The translations under genes and the position numbers were made by a program. This document shows positions 1 through 9,962 of a stretch of DNA of 64,000 bases, piece after piece (positions within the stretch are counted from its first letter, which is position 1; every line of letters starts with the position of its first letter). The notes under the pieces are model-generated. The model did not search any database. It saw only the letters and a list, made by a program, of their open reading frames with translations, and had not been told where the DNA came from. The stretch is taken from assembly GCA_030834125.1 (NCBI GenBank), contig JAURFW010000004.1:1-64000 (forward strand). The letters run 5' to 3'. The stretch comes from Bacteroidota bacterium (GTDB lineage: Bacteria > Bacteroidota > Bacteroidia > NS11-12g > UBA955).

Positions 1-2499
1 AGCTGCTTGAGTTCTGAAATTACTGGAGTAATTTTTATTCAAAGCAATGGATTCTAATACCTTGGAGTATTTTAATTCGTCTTTCAACTCATATTTAGCA
101 TTTAATATCCAATTTAAAGTATTGAAAATTTGTATTTCCTCAAGTGTTTTAGGTTGATACAAGCAGTGGATTAAATTGCTATCCAAACTATAGTTAATAA
201 AATTTGAAAATGCATCTTCATTTTTTTTGTAGTCTAACATGTAAGACCAATGTTTATTGCGTTGTTCAACAATTCCTTGTGCAATAAATTTCTTTTGAAG
301 TTTTTTATATTCCCTTGCAATTACTGAATCGTCAACCAATAGGTTGTAATGTAACAAGTTTAAGTCATAATCATGAACTCGACCATCATTTATGTCACTG
401 AGCCTTTTAAATACAGGAATGAATTCTTTTGCCGTTTTTAACATGGAAACTGACAACGCTAAAGAGTCCGAGATTATTTTTTGCTTTGTGCTACTGTAAT
501 TAGACTCAAATTTTGCTCTGATACCATCCAAAACCAATTTGCCAATTCTACTCGATGCTATTAGTAGTTTTTTATTGCTGTATATAGATTCCAAAGAATT
601 AACATTATTTAAGGCCATTTCTCTTTGAAATTTTTTTAATTGAATGTTTCTCATGGAATCCAAAACATCAAAGAAAATTTCTTCGTCAAAGGATCTATGA
701 TATGTTAATCCTATTGTGGTTTTATTTGGGTCTACTACTAAGAATTCTGGTAGTTTTTCACCTAAAACTAGTGTGTACTCTCTTTCATTTGAATTCAAAG
801 TAATTTTGGTCAATGTGTATTCAGATTTGGCAGGAGATTTCCATAGAATCTCTAAGTGGAATGCTTTTGGATTAACTAATTCTTCCCTTTCAACCTCATC
901 GGCTTCTATATTTGAAATCCCCACTGATGTGATTTTTAATTCATATTGATTGTTAATCGAATCAAAATCTACGTAATAGGATATATTACTTTGGCCTTGT
1001 TCGAAATACCATGAATTAAAAAAGTAATCCATATTTCTACCCGTAGTTTCTTCAATACATTTCTTCCAATCATAGGCAGTTCCATTTTTATAACTGTTTG
1101 TTGTTAGATAAAGTTGGATACTTTTTCTAAATGCGGCATCGCCAATTTCACTTCTCAGTAAATGGAGTATTTGTGCTCCACGGTTATATCTAATATCATC
1201 GAATAGGTCATTTGGATGCTTAAATTTATAATCTATAAGTGGACTGTTTTTAGGGTTAATTTGACTATTCTCATCCATCCATAAATCGGCATTAAATTTT
1301 CCATATTTATACTCTCTCCATAAATATTCCGAATAGGTTGCAAAACTTTCATTCATTGACAAGTTTGCAAATCCGTCCATAGTAACTAAGTCGCCAAACC
1401 AATGGTGGAATAATTCATGTGAAATATAGTCTTCGTAGTTATAACTGCTGTCTTGAAGCTCTTCTCTATGCAGAGTTGCTGTAGTATTTTCCATCGCACC
1501 ACTCACAAAATCTCTTGCAACAACCTGCGCATATTTTTTCCATGGGTAAGTTACACCTGTATAGTTGGAAAAGAACTCAATCATTTCTGGAGTATTTCCA
1601 AAAACAACTTTTGCATGGCTTTCATATTGAGGCTCTATATAATAATCCACATCAATATCTCTCCATTTATCTTGCACCTTCACCCAATTCCCAATTGCAA
1701 CCATGGTGAGATAAACAGAGTGTGGTTGATCCATTAACCAAATGTCTTGTCTCATTTTATTGTCCATCTTAATAGAAGACTGAAGTGTGCCATTGCTAAG
1801 TGTGGTCAAAGAATCTGGTACAATTAATTCAATTCTATGCGTGTGCTTTTGGTTGGGTTGGTCAATGGTGGGAAACCAATGACAATTAGATTGAGGTTCT
1901 CCCTGTGTCCAGAATTGCATTGGAATAAATGGTCGTTCATTATCTGTATTAATAAAGTAAGCACCTTTGTCGTCTCTTACAGCAGTATGCGATAAGTTTA
2001 ATTCATGTCCTACAATTCTATCGGGGTTAGCTATATATTGGATTTTAATTTTTTGTAGCATATTGGAAGTCACTGGAGACGGGAACCGTAGTATCAAATG
2101 TTGTGAATCTGAATAGGTGTAATCTATAGGATCCGAGTACGGAACTTTTATATTATCTGGAATAAAATAAGAAACACTCAATATATCCATTCCGTAAGCA
2201 TCAAGAACTAGGCTGTCCTGTTGATAGAAATAAGGTTTAACTTCTATGATCGCATTTCCACTTATTTGATGATTTTCCCAATCGAAGGATAATGTTAAAT
2301 CCGTATGCTGAACAACCCAGTCCTTATTTGCTGCTGATTGCCATTGGACTTCTTGGGTTGTTTCAGGAAATTCATCCCATCCTTCTATACTTTCTTCAGC
2401 TCCCCAATCTTCGGTTAATTCTAATTCCTCATTGAACATTTGTCCTCCACATCCCCATAAAAACAATGGGGAAATAGCTATTATTAATAGTTTTTTCAT
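1..2499 (-). CDS. M1 family metallo-aminopeptidase lipoprotein (3' end outside window)
   Basis: Zinc aminopeptidase of the gluzincin M1 family, removing N-terminal residues from peptides, probably on the periplasmic side of a membrane. Reading from the ATG at 2499, the frame stays open to the window edge (833 codons), so the C-terminus is missing. The N-terminus MKKLLIIAISPLFLWGC is a lipoprotein signal with lipobox LWGC. Around residues 330-335 the substrate-binding motif GAMEN is present, followed about 30 residues later by the zinc motif HELFH (near residue 361) and the downstream NESFA glutamate, so the active site looks intact. Its start lies 1 bp after the aroE stop, so both are probably co-transcribed with the DedA gene. 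The family call is secure from the three motifs in correct order; the physiological substrate is unknown. Confidence 0.93.
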   Translation of the reverse strand, partial: MKKLLIIAISPLFLWGCGGQMFNEELELTEDWGAEESIEGWDEFPETTQEVQWQSAANKDWVVQHTDLTLSFDWENHQISGNAIIEVKPYFYQQDSLVLDAYGMDILSVSYFIPDNIKVPYSDPIDYTYSDSQHLILRFPSPVTSNMLQKIKIQYIANPDRIVGHELNLSHTAVRDDKGAYFINTDNERPFIPMQFWTQGEPQSNCHWFPTIDQPNQKHTHRIELIVPDSLTTLSNGTLQSSIKMDNKMRQDIWLMDQPHSVYLTMVAIGNWVKVQDKWRDIDVDYYIEPQYESHAKVVFGNTPEMIEFFSNYTGVTYPWKKYAQVVARDFVSGAMENTTATLHREELQDSSYNYEDYISHELFHHWFGDLVTMDGFANLSMNESFATYSEYLWREYKYGKFNADLWMDENSQINPKNSPLIDYKFKHPNDLFDDIRYNRGAQILHLLRSEIGDAAFRKSIQLYLTTNSYKNGTAYDWKKCIEETTGRNMDYFFNSWYFEQGQSNISYYVDFDSINNQYELKITSVGISNIEADEVEREELVNPKAFHLEILWKSPAKSEYTLTKITLNSNEREYTLVLGEKLPEFLVVDPNKTTIGLTYHRSFDEEIFFDVLDSMRNIQLKKFQREMALNNVNSLESIYSNKKLLIASSRIGKLVLDGIRAKFESNYSSTKQKIISDSLALSVSMLKTAKEFIPVFKRLSDINDGRVHDYDLNLLHYNLLVDDSVIAREYKKLQKKFIAQGIVEQRNKHWSYMLDYKKNEDAFSNFINYSLDSNLIHCLYQPKTLEEIQIFNTLNWILNAKYELKDELKYSKVLESIALNKNYSSNFRTQAA

Positions 2500-2500
2500 T

Positions 2501-3244
2501 TTAGTAATTTTTAAATAAATCCCAAGCCACTAGTGCTTGTTTTTCTAGCATTTCAATACCACCGACACAATACCAACCAAATTTACTCGCCTGTTTCATT
2601 AAGGAGGTTTCTCTTGGATTATAAATAATGTCAATGAGAGTGTTAGGTCCTTCGAATTGCTCAAACGGTATTTCAATAAATGCACAAGTATTCGGGCTCA
2701 TTCCTACGGGCGTTGTATTGATTATAACAACGAATTGCTTAATAGGAATATTGAAAATATCTGAATAGTTTATTTGCCTATTTTGTGGAGTTCTTGAGGC
2801 TATCGAAAACGGAATATTCTTAGTTTTTAGATAAGCACTAACTGTTTTTGAAGATCCGCCACTACCTAAAATTATTGCATGAGATATGGGATGTGTAACT
2901 TGATTAAATAATTTCTCGAATCCGTTAAAATCAGTGTTATATCCGTTCCATTTTTTATTGTTGATTACAACTGTATTAACCGCTCCAATTGATTTTGCAC
3001 TTGGCGAAATTTCATCTAAAAGTGAAATAATTTCCTCTTTAAATGGTATGGTGACATTAAAGCCTTTTAAATTCGGATAATTATTAGAAATAAACTGTTT
3101 TAAGTCTTTAATTTGGTCCACTTCAATCAAGTGATAAATAGAATTATCATATCCTTCTTTTTTGAAGAATGTATGGAAAATCTCAGGAGACCTCGAGTGT
3201 CCTAATTTTTCACCAATTAAACCTAATTGGATTTCTTTCCCCAT
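2501..3244 (-). CDS. aroE: shikimate 5-dehydrogenase
   Basis: Catalyses NADPH-dependent reduction of 3-dehydroshikimate to shikimate in the cytoplasmic chorismate (aromatic amino acid) pathway. 247 residues, slightly short for AroE (about 270) but colinear. The shikimate-binding motif GHSRSP is at residues 15-20, the catalytic lysine in NVTIPFK at 69, the partner aspartate in NTDF at 105, and the dinucleotide-binding turn GSGGSS at 127-132. The C-terminal GGIEMLEKQA helix is also typical. The start codon lies 22 bp inside the upstream DedA gene and the stop sits 1 bp before the aminopeptidase ATG, so the three genes look like one transcription unit. No other aro genes are nearby, as is usual in this phylum. 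Confidence 0.95.
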   Translation of the reverse strand: MGKEIQLGLIGEKLGHSRSPEIFHTFFKKEGYDNSIYHLIEVDQIKDLKQFISNNYPNLKGFNVTIPFKEEIISLLDEISPSAKSIGAVNTVVINNKKWNGYNTDFNGFEKLFNQVTHPISHAIILGSGGSSKTVSAYLKTKNIPFSIASRTPQNRQINYSDIFNIPIKQFVVIINTTPVGMSPNTCAFIEIPFEQFEGPNTLIDIIYNPRETSLMKQASKFGWYCVGGIEMLEKQALVAWDLFKNY

Positions 3245-3879
3245 TGCGCTTTTATAAACTGCACAACCATTGGAAGTAAAGAAATTCCGATGATTCCAAA
3301 AACTACAGTTTCAAAATGATCCTTTACCCATGTATTATTACCGAGAGCATAACCTAAAGAGGTTATTGATGTTACCCATAATATAGCTCCTGTAATACAA
3401 TATCCGATGAACTTCCCATACGTCATAGTACCCATTCCTGCTGCAAAAGGAGCAAAAGTTCTCACGATAGGGACAAATCGGGCCATGATAAGGGTATATC
3501 CTCCATGTTTTTCGTAGAATTCCTCAGTTTGAGTTAAATATTCTCGTTTTAGAAAGCGCCATTTTAAGTCAAAAATTCTAATACCAATTCTTGAACCAAT
3601 GAAGTAATTGGTATTGTCGCCTAAAAGTGCGGCTAGTATTAATAGAGGTATTAAGATATATATATTCAGTGTATCATTAAGTGCAGCAATAGATCCTGCC
3701 GCAAATAATAACGAGTCACCTGGTAAAAATGGCATCAATACTAGACCTGTTTCTACAAAAATAATTGCAAACAAAATTAGATAGGTGAGGTTTCTGTATT
3801 CTTGCACAATCATTTCTAGTTTTTCGTCTAGGTGTAACAACCAATCGCTTGCTAAATCTAATATATTTAAGTATGTCAT
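3223..3879 (-). CDS. DedA family inner-membrane protein
   Basis: Integral membrane protein of the DedA/VTT superfamily, whose studied members flip lipid carriers (undecaprenyl phosphate or phospholipids) and support membrane potential. 218 residues, normal family length. Seen directly: the FLPGDS re-entrant loop motif at 51-56, the ARFVPIVRTF motif with its conserved arginines at 133-142, the following PFAAGMG stretch, and several hydrophobic segments. The 3' end overlaps the aroE start by 22 bp, giving a translationally coupled unit DedA-aroE-aminopeptidase. Which lipid it handles cannot be told from sequence. Confidence 0.92.
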   Translation of the reverse strand: MTYLNILDLASDWLLHLDEKLEMIVQEYRNLTYLILFAIIFVETGLVLMPFLPGDSLLFAAGSIAALNDTLNIYILIPLLILAALLGDNTNYFIGSRIGIRIFDLKWRFLKREYLTQTEEFYEKHGGYTLIMARFVPIVRTFAPFAAGMGTMTYGKFIGYCITGAILWVTSITSLGYALGNNTWVKDHFETVVFGIIGISLLPMVVQFIKAQWGKKSN

Positions 3880-3934
3880 CGAACTAACGAGGCAAAGGTC
3901 AGTGTTTCTATCTAAAAATCATTATTTTTGAAAT

Positions 3935-4051
3935 ATGCGCAAGATATTTTTTCTGTTTTTGGTTGGCTTAATTGCAACAGCCACATTGTCATCATGTGGT
4001 AGTTCAAGGCCATTACATAAAAAACGAGGAGGATGTAATTGTGGTTTTTAA
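3935..4051 (+). CDS. tiny putative lipoprotein, 38 residues, Cys-rich tail
   Basis: A very short reading frame that automatic cut-offs would miss. It encodes a hydrophobic signal sequence (residues 2-17), a lipobox-like LSSC at 18-21, a short basic segment (PLHKKRGG), and ends in CNCGF. The arrangement is a lipidated cysteine followed by only 17 residues ending with a CxC pair. It stands alone between the divergent DedA gene and ahcY. I recall similar miniature lipoproteins ending in a CxCG-like tail from other Bacteroidetes, but this is memory, not a search. Function unknown; the CxC could bind a metal or be redox active. Support comes from the clean lipoprotein signal, correct start and stop, and position in an otherwise empty gap. 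Confidence 0.6.
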   Translation: MRKIFFLFLVGLIATATLSSCGSSRPLHKKRGGCNCGF

Positions 4052-4179
4052 TATAACACAGGAAATTCCCTGTTGATCTCATACGATTAGTATTTGCAGA
4101 CCTTAAATTACATTGATTTTGTAGAAGTTTTTATAGTATCAATACCCTTACACAGATTAGTGAGTCTATAATTATTCAT

Positions 4180-4187
4180 TATCTTTG
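4180..4187 (+). promoter_or_regulatory. -7 promoter element of ahcY (TATCTTTG)
   Basis: Matches the Bacteroidetes -7 consensus TAnnTTTG, 14 bp before the ahcY ATG, implying a leader of only a few bases. No convincing -33 TTG lies at the expected spacing. Confidence 0.5.
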
Positions 4188-4201
4188 CAGAAATTTTGAC
4201 T

Positions 4202-5515
4202 ATGTCTACAACATCAACATACGTACCGTACAAAGTAAAAGATATCTCATTAGCCGAGTGGGGTAGAAAAGAAATTAAAATGGCCGAGGCAGAAATGCCA
4301 GGTTTGATGGCACTTCGTGAAGAATATGGACAAACAAAACCTTTAAAAGGTGCACGTATTGCAGGTTGCCTTCACATGACAATCCAAACTGCGGTTCTCA
4401 TCGAAACATTAGTAGAGTTAGGCGCAGATGTAACTTGGAGCTCTTGTAATATTTTCTCAACTCAGGATCATGCTGCTGCTGCAATTGCTGCTGCTAGTAT
4501 TCCAGTTTATGCTTGGAAGGGTATGAACGATGAGGAATTTGATTGGTGTATAGAGCAAACATTATTCTTTGGAGAAGATCGTCAACCATTAAATATGATT
4601 CTCGATGACGGAGGTGATTTAACAAATATGGTGTTAGATCGTTATCCCGAATTAGTAGCTGAGATTAAAGGTCTTTCTGAAGAAACTACTACAGGTGTTC
4701 ATCGTTTATATGAGCGCATGGAGAAAGGTACATTGCCGATGCCCGCAATCAATGTTAATGATAGCGTTACTAAAAGTAAGTTCGACAATAAATACGGTTG
4801 TAAGGAGAGTTTGGTTGATGCAATTCGTCGTGCAACTGATGTCATGATTGCTGGTAAGGTTGCTGTAGTTTGTGGTTATGGTGATGTAGGTAAAGGTTCA
4901 GCTGAAAGTTTACGTGGAGCGGGTGCTCGCGTTATGGTTACTGAAGTAGATCCTATCTGTGCACTGCAAGCGGCAATGGACGGTTTCCAAGTGGTAACAC
5001 TTGAAACAGCTGCGCCATTAGTGGATATGGTTATTACTGCAACCGGGAACTGCAATATTGTTACTGATAGACACTTTAAAGCGATGAAGGATAAAACAAT
5101 AGTTTGTAATATCGGTCACTTCGATAATGAAATTGATATGGCTTGGTTGAATAAAAACTATGGCGAATCTCGTTACAGTGTTAAGCCTCAGGTGGATGTA
5201 TTTAACGTAGATGGTAATGAAATTATAGTGTTAGCCGAGGGAAGATTAGTGAACTTAGGATGCGCCATGGGACATCCAAGTTTTGTAATGAGTAATAGCT
5301 TTACTAACCAAACATTAGCACAAATTGAACTTTGGAACAATAGCGAGATATACGAAAATAAAGTTTATGTATTGCCAAAGCATTTAGATGAGAAGGTTGC
5401 TCAATTGCACTTAAATAAAATTGGTGCAGAATTAACCGTACTATCTAAAGTGCAAGCTGATTATATTGGTGTGAAGGTTGAAGGACCGTTCAAACGTGAA
5501 GAGTACAGATATTAA
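4202..5515 (+). CDS. ahcY: adenosylhomocysteinase (SAH hydrolase)
   Basis: Hydrolyses S-adenosylhomocysteine to adenosine and homocysteine, removing the product inhibitor of methyltransferases (activated methyl cycle), in the cytosol with bound NAD. I take the ATG at 4202 rather than the in-frame TTG six bases upstream, giving 437 residues. Motifs: HMT at 58-60, the substrate segment [14 protein letters not shown] around 186-199, the NAD-binding GYGDVGKG at 225-232, and the classical C-terminal tail ending REEYRY that closes over NAD. The gene is monocistronic, with a TAnnTTTG element just upstream and a strong terminator downstream. Length fits the family. Confidence 0.97.
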   Translation: MSTTSTYVPYKVKDISLAEWGRKEIKMAEAEMPGLMALREEYGQTKPLKGARIAGCLHMTIQTAVLIETLVELGADVTWSSCNIFSTQDHAAAAIAAASIPVYAWKGMNDEEFDWCIEQTLFFGEDRQPLNMILDDGGDLTNMVLDRYPELVAEIKGLSEETTTGVHRLYERMEKGTLPMPAINVNDSVTKSKFDNKYGCKESLVDAIRRATDVMIAGKVAVVCGYGDVGKGSAESLRGAGARVMVTEVDPICALQAAMDGFQVVTLETAAPLVDMVITATGNCNIVTDRHFKAMKDKTIVCNIGHFDNEIDMAWLNKNYGESRYSVKPQVDVFNVDGNEIIVLAEGRLVNLGCAMGHPSFVMSNSFTNQTLAQIELWNNSEIYENKVYVLPKHLDEKVAQLHLNKIGAELTVLSKVQADYIGVKVEGPFKREEYRY

Positions 5516-5534
5516 TTCTGAAATTAATAAAACT

Positions 5535-5573
5535 AAAAGAAGCCGTTGCTATACAGCAACGGCTTCTTTTTTG
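5535..5573. terminator. bidirectional terminator between ahcY and parE
   Basis: Perfect 13-bp stem (5538-5550 with 5555-5567), 4-nt loop, flanked by A and T runs, so it can stop transcription from both sides. The parE stop codon (5549-5551) lies at its loop, so the last parE codons are part of the stem. Confidence 0.9.
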
Positions 5574-7435
5574 TCATCGCTTATATCATTTTTCTCAACT
5601 ATGAGATTCTCAATGATGAAATCTTGACGGTCGGGGGTGTTTTTACCCATATAATACTTGAGAAGCTTTTCAATATTTGCATCTTCTTTTAATATCACGG
5701 GTTCTAGTCTGATATCTGGACCAATGAAATTACTAAACTCGTCAGGCGATATTTCTCCTAAACCTTTAAATCGTGTAATCTCAGGTTTTACTCCAAGTTT
5801 ATTAATTGCATCGACTCTTTCTTTATCGCTGTAGCAATAAATGGTTTCTTTCTTATTTCTAACTCGGAATAAAGGCGTTTGTAGAATATAGAGATGTCCA
5901 TTTCTTACTAAATCTGGAAAGAATTGAAGGAAAAATGTCATCATCAATAAACGAATGTGCATTCCGTCTACATCGGCATCAGTGGCAATTACTATTTTGT
6001 TATATCGAAGGTTATCAAGTGACTCCTCAATATCTAAGGCGTGTTGAAGTAGGTTGAACTCTTCATTTTCATAAACTATTTTTTTGCGAAGTCCATAGCA
6101 ATTTAGGGGCTTACCACGAAGAGAAAAAACTGCTTGTAAATTTGGGTTTCTACTTTTTGTGATACTTCCCGAAGCTGAATCACCCTCAGTAATGAAAAGC
6201 GTGGATTCATGTCGATCTTCATTTTTTGTATTGCTGAAATGTGTTCTGCAATCACGCAGTTTCTTATTGTGTAAACTTGCTCTCTTGGCCCTTTCTTTCG
6301 CAAGTTTTTGAACTCCTGCCATGTCCTTACGTTCACGTTCGTTCTGCAGGATTTTCTTCAATAACGCATCTGCTGTGGCTGGGTTTTTATGTAAGTAATC
6401 ATCAACTACCTTTTTCACAAACTCAAACATGGCCGATTTTAAAGAAGGGCCTTCAGGGAACATTTCTGTACTACCTAATTTAGTTTTTGTTTGACTTTCA
6501 AAAACAGGTTCTACTACTCTAACAGATATAGCGGCAGTGATAGACCCTCTAATGTCAGAGGGGTCATAATCTTTTTTATAAAATTCACGGATAGTTCTTA
6601 CGAAGGCTTCACGAAATGCTTGTAAATGTGTTCCCCCTTGAGTTGTGTATTGACCGTTTACAAATGAATAATACTCTTCGCCATAACTTTCTGTATGAGT
6701 GAAGGCAACTTCAAAGTCTTCTGCTTTATCATGAATTACGGGGTATTTCCACTGTTCTGGTGAAACCTTGCTCTCTATCAAATCTAATAATCCTCTTCTC
6801 GAGGCAAAAGATTCACCATTGAGTTTTAAAGTAAGCTGACTGTTTAGGTAGGTATAATTCTTTATTTGTTCACGTATGAACTCTTGGATGAATCGGTAAT
6901 TTTTAAAGATTCCAGCATCAGGTTCAAAAACAATTAAAGTACCATTTGTTTCTGTGGTCTCGGCCTCTTTGTTGTCTCCAGTTAGATTTCCCTGATTGAA
7001 TTCAGCACGTTTGGTTTTTCCGTCTCTAAAACTTTGCACCGCAAATAATGTGCTTAATGCATTAACTGCTTTTAAACCCACTCCATTCAATCCTACGGAT
7101 TTTTGAAATGCTCGAGAATCATATTTACCACCTGTATTGATTTTTGAGACTACGTCAATAACTTTCCCTAGAGGAATTCCACGACCATAGTCTCGAACGG
7201 TTACACGCTTTTCCTCAATTTTAATATCTATTTTTTTACCAAAACCCATTACGTGTTCATCAATACTATTGTCAATAACCTCCTTAATTAATACGTAGAT
7301 ACCATCATCAGGCGATTTACCATCCCCTAATTTACCGATATACATACCAGGGCGGAGTCTAATATGCTCTTTCCAATCAAGACTGCGGATCTCATTTTCG
7401 GTATATTGAATGTTATTGGTAGATTCGTTGCTCAT
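5549..7435 (-). CDS. parE: type IIA topoisomerase subunit B (topoisomerase IV ParE type)
   Basis: ATPase subunit of a type II topoisomerase that decatenates or relaxes DNA together with a ParC/GyrA-type subunit. 628 residues. The GHKL ATPase motif EVIDNSIDE is at 52-60, followed by the DYGRGIP and [17 protein letters not shown]-lid motifs. The TOPRIM signature TEGDSASGS is near 415-423 and the metal-binding DADVDG is further on. The length and short insert-free TOPRIM suit ParE better than GyrB. The likely partner is parC at 21462-24158; the two genes often sit side by side in Bacteroidetes but here are about 14 kb apart. The C-terminal codons run into the terminator hairpin shared with ahcY. 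Confidence 0.93.
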   Translation of the reverse strand: MSNESTNNIQYTENEIRSLDWKEHIRLRPGMYIGKLGDGKSPDDGIYVLIKEVIDNSIDEHVMGFGKKIDIKIEEKRVTVRDYGRGIPLGKVIDVVSKINTGGKYDSRAFQKSVGLNGVGLKAVNALSTLFAVQSFRDGKTKRAEFNQGNLTGDNKEAETTETNGTLIVFEPDAGIFKNYRFIQEFIREQIKNYTYLNSQLTLKLNGESFASRRGLLDLIESKVSPEQWKYPVIHDKAEDFEVAFTHTESYGEEYYSFVNGQYTTQGGTHLQAFREAFVRTIREFYKKDYDPSDIRGSITAAISVRVVEPVFESQTKTKLGSTEMFPEGPSLKSAMFEFVKKVVDDYLHKNPATADALLKKILQNERERKDMAGVQKLAKERAKRASLHNKKLRDCRTHFSNTKNEDRHESTLFITEGDSASGSITKSRNPNLQAVFSLRGKPLNCYGLRKKIVYENEEFNLLQHALDIEESLDNLRYNKIVIATDADVDGMHIRLLMMTFFLQFFPDLVRNGHLYILQTPLFRVRNKKETIYCYSDKERVDAINKLGVKPEITRFKGLGEISPDEFSNFIGPDIRLEPVILKEDANIEKLLKYYMGKNTPDRQDFIIENLIVEKNDISDDKKEAVAV

Positions 7436-7508
7436 TTTTACAATTTTACATAACTGCTGACAATTCCTTTACCCAAGTTTTAAACAATAAGTATTTATTT
7501 TGTAACTC

Positions 7509-8027
7509 ATGAAAAAAACACTTGGTTTGGTTCTGATTTTATTGGCAGGATGTCAAGGTAAAATAGATAAAGATATTGCAAATATTGAAAAGTTTGAGGC
7601 AAAATTAAAGCATCCCATTACACTCGATAGTATTCCCTACAATGCTGATTCTATGCTAATGGAATTTGCAAAAAAATATCCCAAAAATCCTAAGAGTGAG
7701 TCTTATTGTTATTATGCTTCAGCTATTGCTGAAACTCGAGGAATGAATTTGCGGGCGGCACAACTTGCTGAATATTATTTAAATAATTTTTCGGGAACTA
7801 GAGAGAGAAAAATGGAGCAAGCTGTAGTTGCGGCTCATTATTATGAAAAGCAACAGGTATTTGACAAGGCATTGATATATTACCGCTATTTATCAGATAG
7901 TTTTACCAAATTACCCATTGGAGTCCAAGCAAAACAAATGGTTTTTTTCATTGAAAAAGGATTAACTACTCCGGAACAGCAATTAGAATATATCTTAAGG
8001 CATCAATCGGATTCTACAGGAAATTAG
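7509..8027 (+). CDS. hypothetical TPR-like lipoprotein
   Basis: 172 residues with a short lipoprotein signal and lipobox LLAGC (Cys15). The rest is helical, with a pattern resembling two tetratricopeptide-type repeats (tracts such as ESYCYYASAIAE and KALIYYRYLSDSF), suggesting a small periplasmic protein-interaction scaffold. It is transcribed divergently from parE. Its stop overlaps the stop of the convergent gene at 8024 by 4 bp, so there is no room for a separate terminator. No specific function can be assigned. Confidence 0.75.
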   Translation: MKKTLGLVLILLAGCQGKIDKDIANIEKFEAKLKHPITLDSIPYNADSMLMEFAKKYPKNPKSESYCYYASAIAETRGMNLRAAQLAEYYLNNFSGTRERKMEQAVVAAHYYEKQQVFDKALIYYRYLSDSFTKLPIGVQAKQMVFFIEKGLTTPEQQLEYILRHQSDSTGN

Positions 8028-8692
8028 TACGGTGAAACGTAGGATGGTTTTTGGGATTTTTTCTTTTTAAAATCACCTCGTTTCCAAGCCTCAAAAAATT
8101 GCATCCATGCTACTGGACTTAGGTAATTTTGTGGCGGTGCCTGTTTATAGTAATACAATTGGTTGGCACGAGTTTGAGCAAGTAATTGCTGTGATGCATG
8201 TGCATCGGATGGTCTTAATCTGAGTTCTTCTTTTAGAGCCTCACTTTCTAAGTTTTTTCGAGCGCGTTCTAATGCGTCATCAGGAATATTTTTTGTAACA
8301 AATTCATGGTAAAATAATGACTTTGGTGGTAAGGCTCGAATAAAAATAGCAGCTAGATGTATAGTATCTTGAGTCATTAATTTTACTACGTTATATCTAC
8401 TAGCTTTCAATGTATCTGGAACAACATGTGATGTTGAGACTTTTTCCATTTGTTGGAACTCAATAGTATCCCCACGTTTAACCACTACGTCAAAATATCC
8501 ATTCTCGTCAGAATATCCTATTAGTCCTCTTCGACTACTTCGAACAGCTACGAATGGAATAGGTTGTAAGCTATCGGAGGTTAATACTAATCCAGTAAAT
8601 AGTACAAATGGATTTTTTCGCCCATCAGTTTGAGCGGAACTAAATTTTACCGTGAACAGTATTAAAAATATTAAAAGGATTCTTTTATACAT
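8024..8692 (-). CDS. secreted protein with carboxypeptidase-regulatory-like domain
   Basis: 222 residues from the ATG at 8692, chosen because a clean Sec signal peptide (MYKRILLIFLILFTVKFSSAQ, cut after SAQ) begins there; an upstream start at 8734 would add 14 non-signal residues and overlap chrA. Residues about 35-95 look like a CarboxypepD_reg-like beta-sandwich (VLTSDSLQPIPFVAVRSS, then GYSDENGYFDVVVKRGD), common in Bacteroidetes envelope proteins. The C-terminal part is helical and charged, ending KKKKSQKPSYVSPY. Such proteins are often conserved in this phylum without known function. It lies directly downstream of chrA on the same strand. Confidence 0.7.
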   Translation of the reverse strand: MYKRILLIFLILFTVKFSSAQTDGRKNPFVLFTGLVLTSDSLQPIPFVAVRSSRRGLIGYSDENGYFDVVVKRGDTIEFQQMEKVSTSHVVPDTLKASRYNVVKLMTQDTIHLAAIFIRALPPKSLFYHEFVTKNIPDDALERARKNLESEALKEELRLRPSDAHASQQLLAQTRANQLYYYKQAPPQNYLSPVAWMQFFEAWKRGDFKKKKSQKPSYVSPY

Positions 8693-8720
8693 TGAAGTAT
8701 TTCGAATATACACCATTCTT

Positions 8721-9962
8721 TTACAAGGAAACAAACCATCCTATTGCAATGGCAAATAACACGATAAAAGGAGTAGGTATTTTTTCAGTAATTAGCATGG
8801 CAAAAGTTGCAATAGCAAGTCCAACATGAATCCACACGTTTTGGAAGTTGTTTATTTCTAAAATGTGCCAGAGTTCTTTACTTAGTAGTAAGCAAGCAGT
8901 TAAAATGAAGCCTACTGATACCGCAAAAATGCCAGGTATTGCTCTATTAATTGATTCAAATGTTTGCAATCTATCCCAAATTGGGAATGCAAATAATACA
9001 AGCAATGTCCCCGGAAGGAAAACACCGATGAGCCCTATTAAACCACCAAAAATTTGCATGCTCTTGGGAAAGTTCTGATTTCTTAATGCTACTGTATTGG
9101 AATATGCTGCTAAATTAAAATTTGGACCAGGAACAGCTTGTGACGCGGCAATACCAATATTCAAATCTTGAATATCCATCCGCTTTGTGTGATGAACGTA
9201 TTGCTCCATGGTCATTGCGGCGAATACATTTCCTCCACCAAAAGAAAGAGCCCCTAACCGATAAGTATTCTCAAATAGAACAACAGGTTGTTGCCATTTT
9301 GAATTAGTTTTATACTTAGTAATTAGTAATCCTGATAGACCAACAAGAATAAAAATAGTAGCAAATATGGTTAAGTTTATCCAATTGAATTCTTTGGGTT
9401 TCCAATTCTTCTTCCGCTTAATGGTGCGATTGAATGTGGAACTAATAATTCCACCACACAAAATTCCAATTGGGAAAAACCAAGGACTTCTAAATACGAA
9501 CCCCAGTAAACCTGCAAGAATAAAAAGAGTTATATTTAAAGGTTTTTGATCTATCCACTGAAACATTTTCCATGTTCCAAATGCCATAAACCCAATCACC
9601 ATAGAAGGTAAAAATGAAAGTTCTTGGGCATTCAAAAATTTAGGAGAAAGACCTAGGAGAGTCATAATAATGGCTCCAGGCATTGACCACAGCAAAATAG
9701 TTAAAATAGCAATTTTTGTTCCACCTACTTTATAGCCAATGCTGGTTATTGTTTGAGTGGTACTAGGACCGGGTAAAACTGTGCACAAGGCAGTTATCTC
9801 TATTAATTCATCTCGTGTAATGAACTTTAGTTTATCGACAAGCCTCTTTTTAAAATACGGCAGGTGCATTTGAGGGCCTCCAAAAGCAGTAAATCCTAAC
9901 CAAAAGACTGATCTTAAGAATTTAAAGTGCCTTGCTTTTTGTATGTTTGTAGCACTATGCAT
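8721..9962 (-). CDS. chrA: chromate transporter ChrA (fused two-domain)
   Basis: Membrane transporter of the CHR superfamily, which exports chromate in exchange or with protons. The long form carries two homologous halves in one chain. 413 residues from the ATG at 9962; a further upstream start would be TTG and is less likely. Each half has a family motif: FWLGFTAFGGPQMH (N-terminal half) and YRLGALSFGGGNVF (C-terminal half), each followed by PGP (TVLPGPSTTQ and AVPGPNFN). About ten hydrophobic segments are evident. The start codon abuts that of the divergent gene at 9957 (shared ATGCAT). Whether chromate is the true substrate is uncertain, since many CHR proteins are uncharacterised. Confidence 0.9.
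   Translation of the reverse strand: MHSATNIQKARHFKFLRSVFWLGFTAFGGPQMHLPYFKKRLVDKLKFITRDELIEITALCTVLPGPSTTQTITSIGYKVGGTKIAILTILLWSMPGAIIMTLLGLSPKFLNAQELSFLPSMVIGFMAFGTWKMFQWIDQKPLNITLFILAGLLGFVFRSPWFFPIGILCGGIISSTFNRTIKRKKNWKPKEFNWINLTIFATIFILVGLSGLLITKYKTNSKWQQPVVLFENTYRLGALSFGGGNVFAAMTMEQYVHHTKRMDIQDLNIGIAASQAVPGPNFNLAAYSNTVALRNQNFPKSMQIFGGLIGLIGVFLPGTLLVLFAFPIWDRLQTFESINRAIPGIFAVSVGFILTACLLLSKELWHILEINNFQNVWIHVGLAIATFAMLITEKIPTPFIVLFAIAIGWFVSL
9942..9949 (+). promoter_or_regulatory. -7 promoter element (TATGTTTG) inside the chrA 5' end
   Basis: TAnnTTTG match 7 bp before the ATG at 9957, so the promoter of the plus-strand gene lies within the first codons of chrA on the other strand. Confidence 0.5.

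Noticed and set aside
716-1737. Open frames of 60-94 codons on the plus strand
   Set aside because: Antisense to the aminopeptidase gene, which has the conserved zinc motifs in this stretch.
4052-4179. Possible riboswitch upstream of ahcY
   Set aside because: There is a short hairpin (ACAGG to CCTGT) but no recognisable SAH or SAM riboswitch core, and the promoter lies downstream of it.
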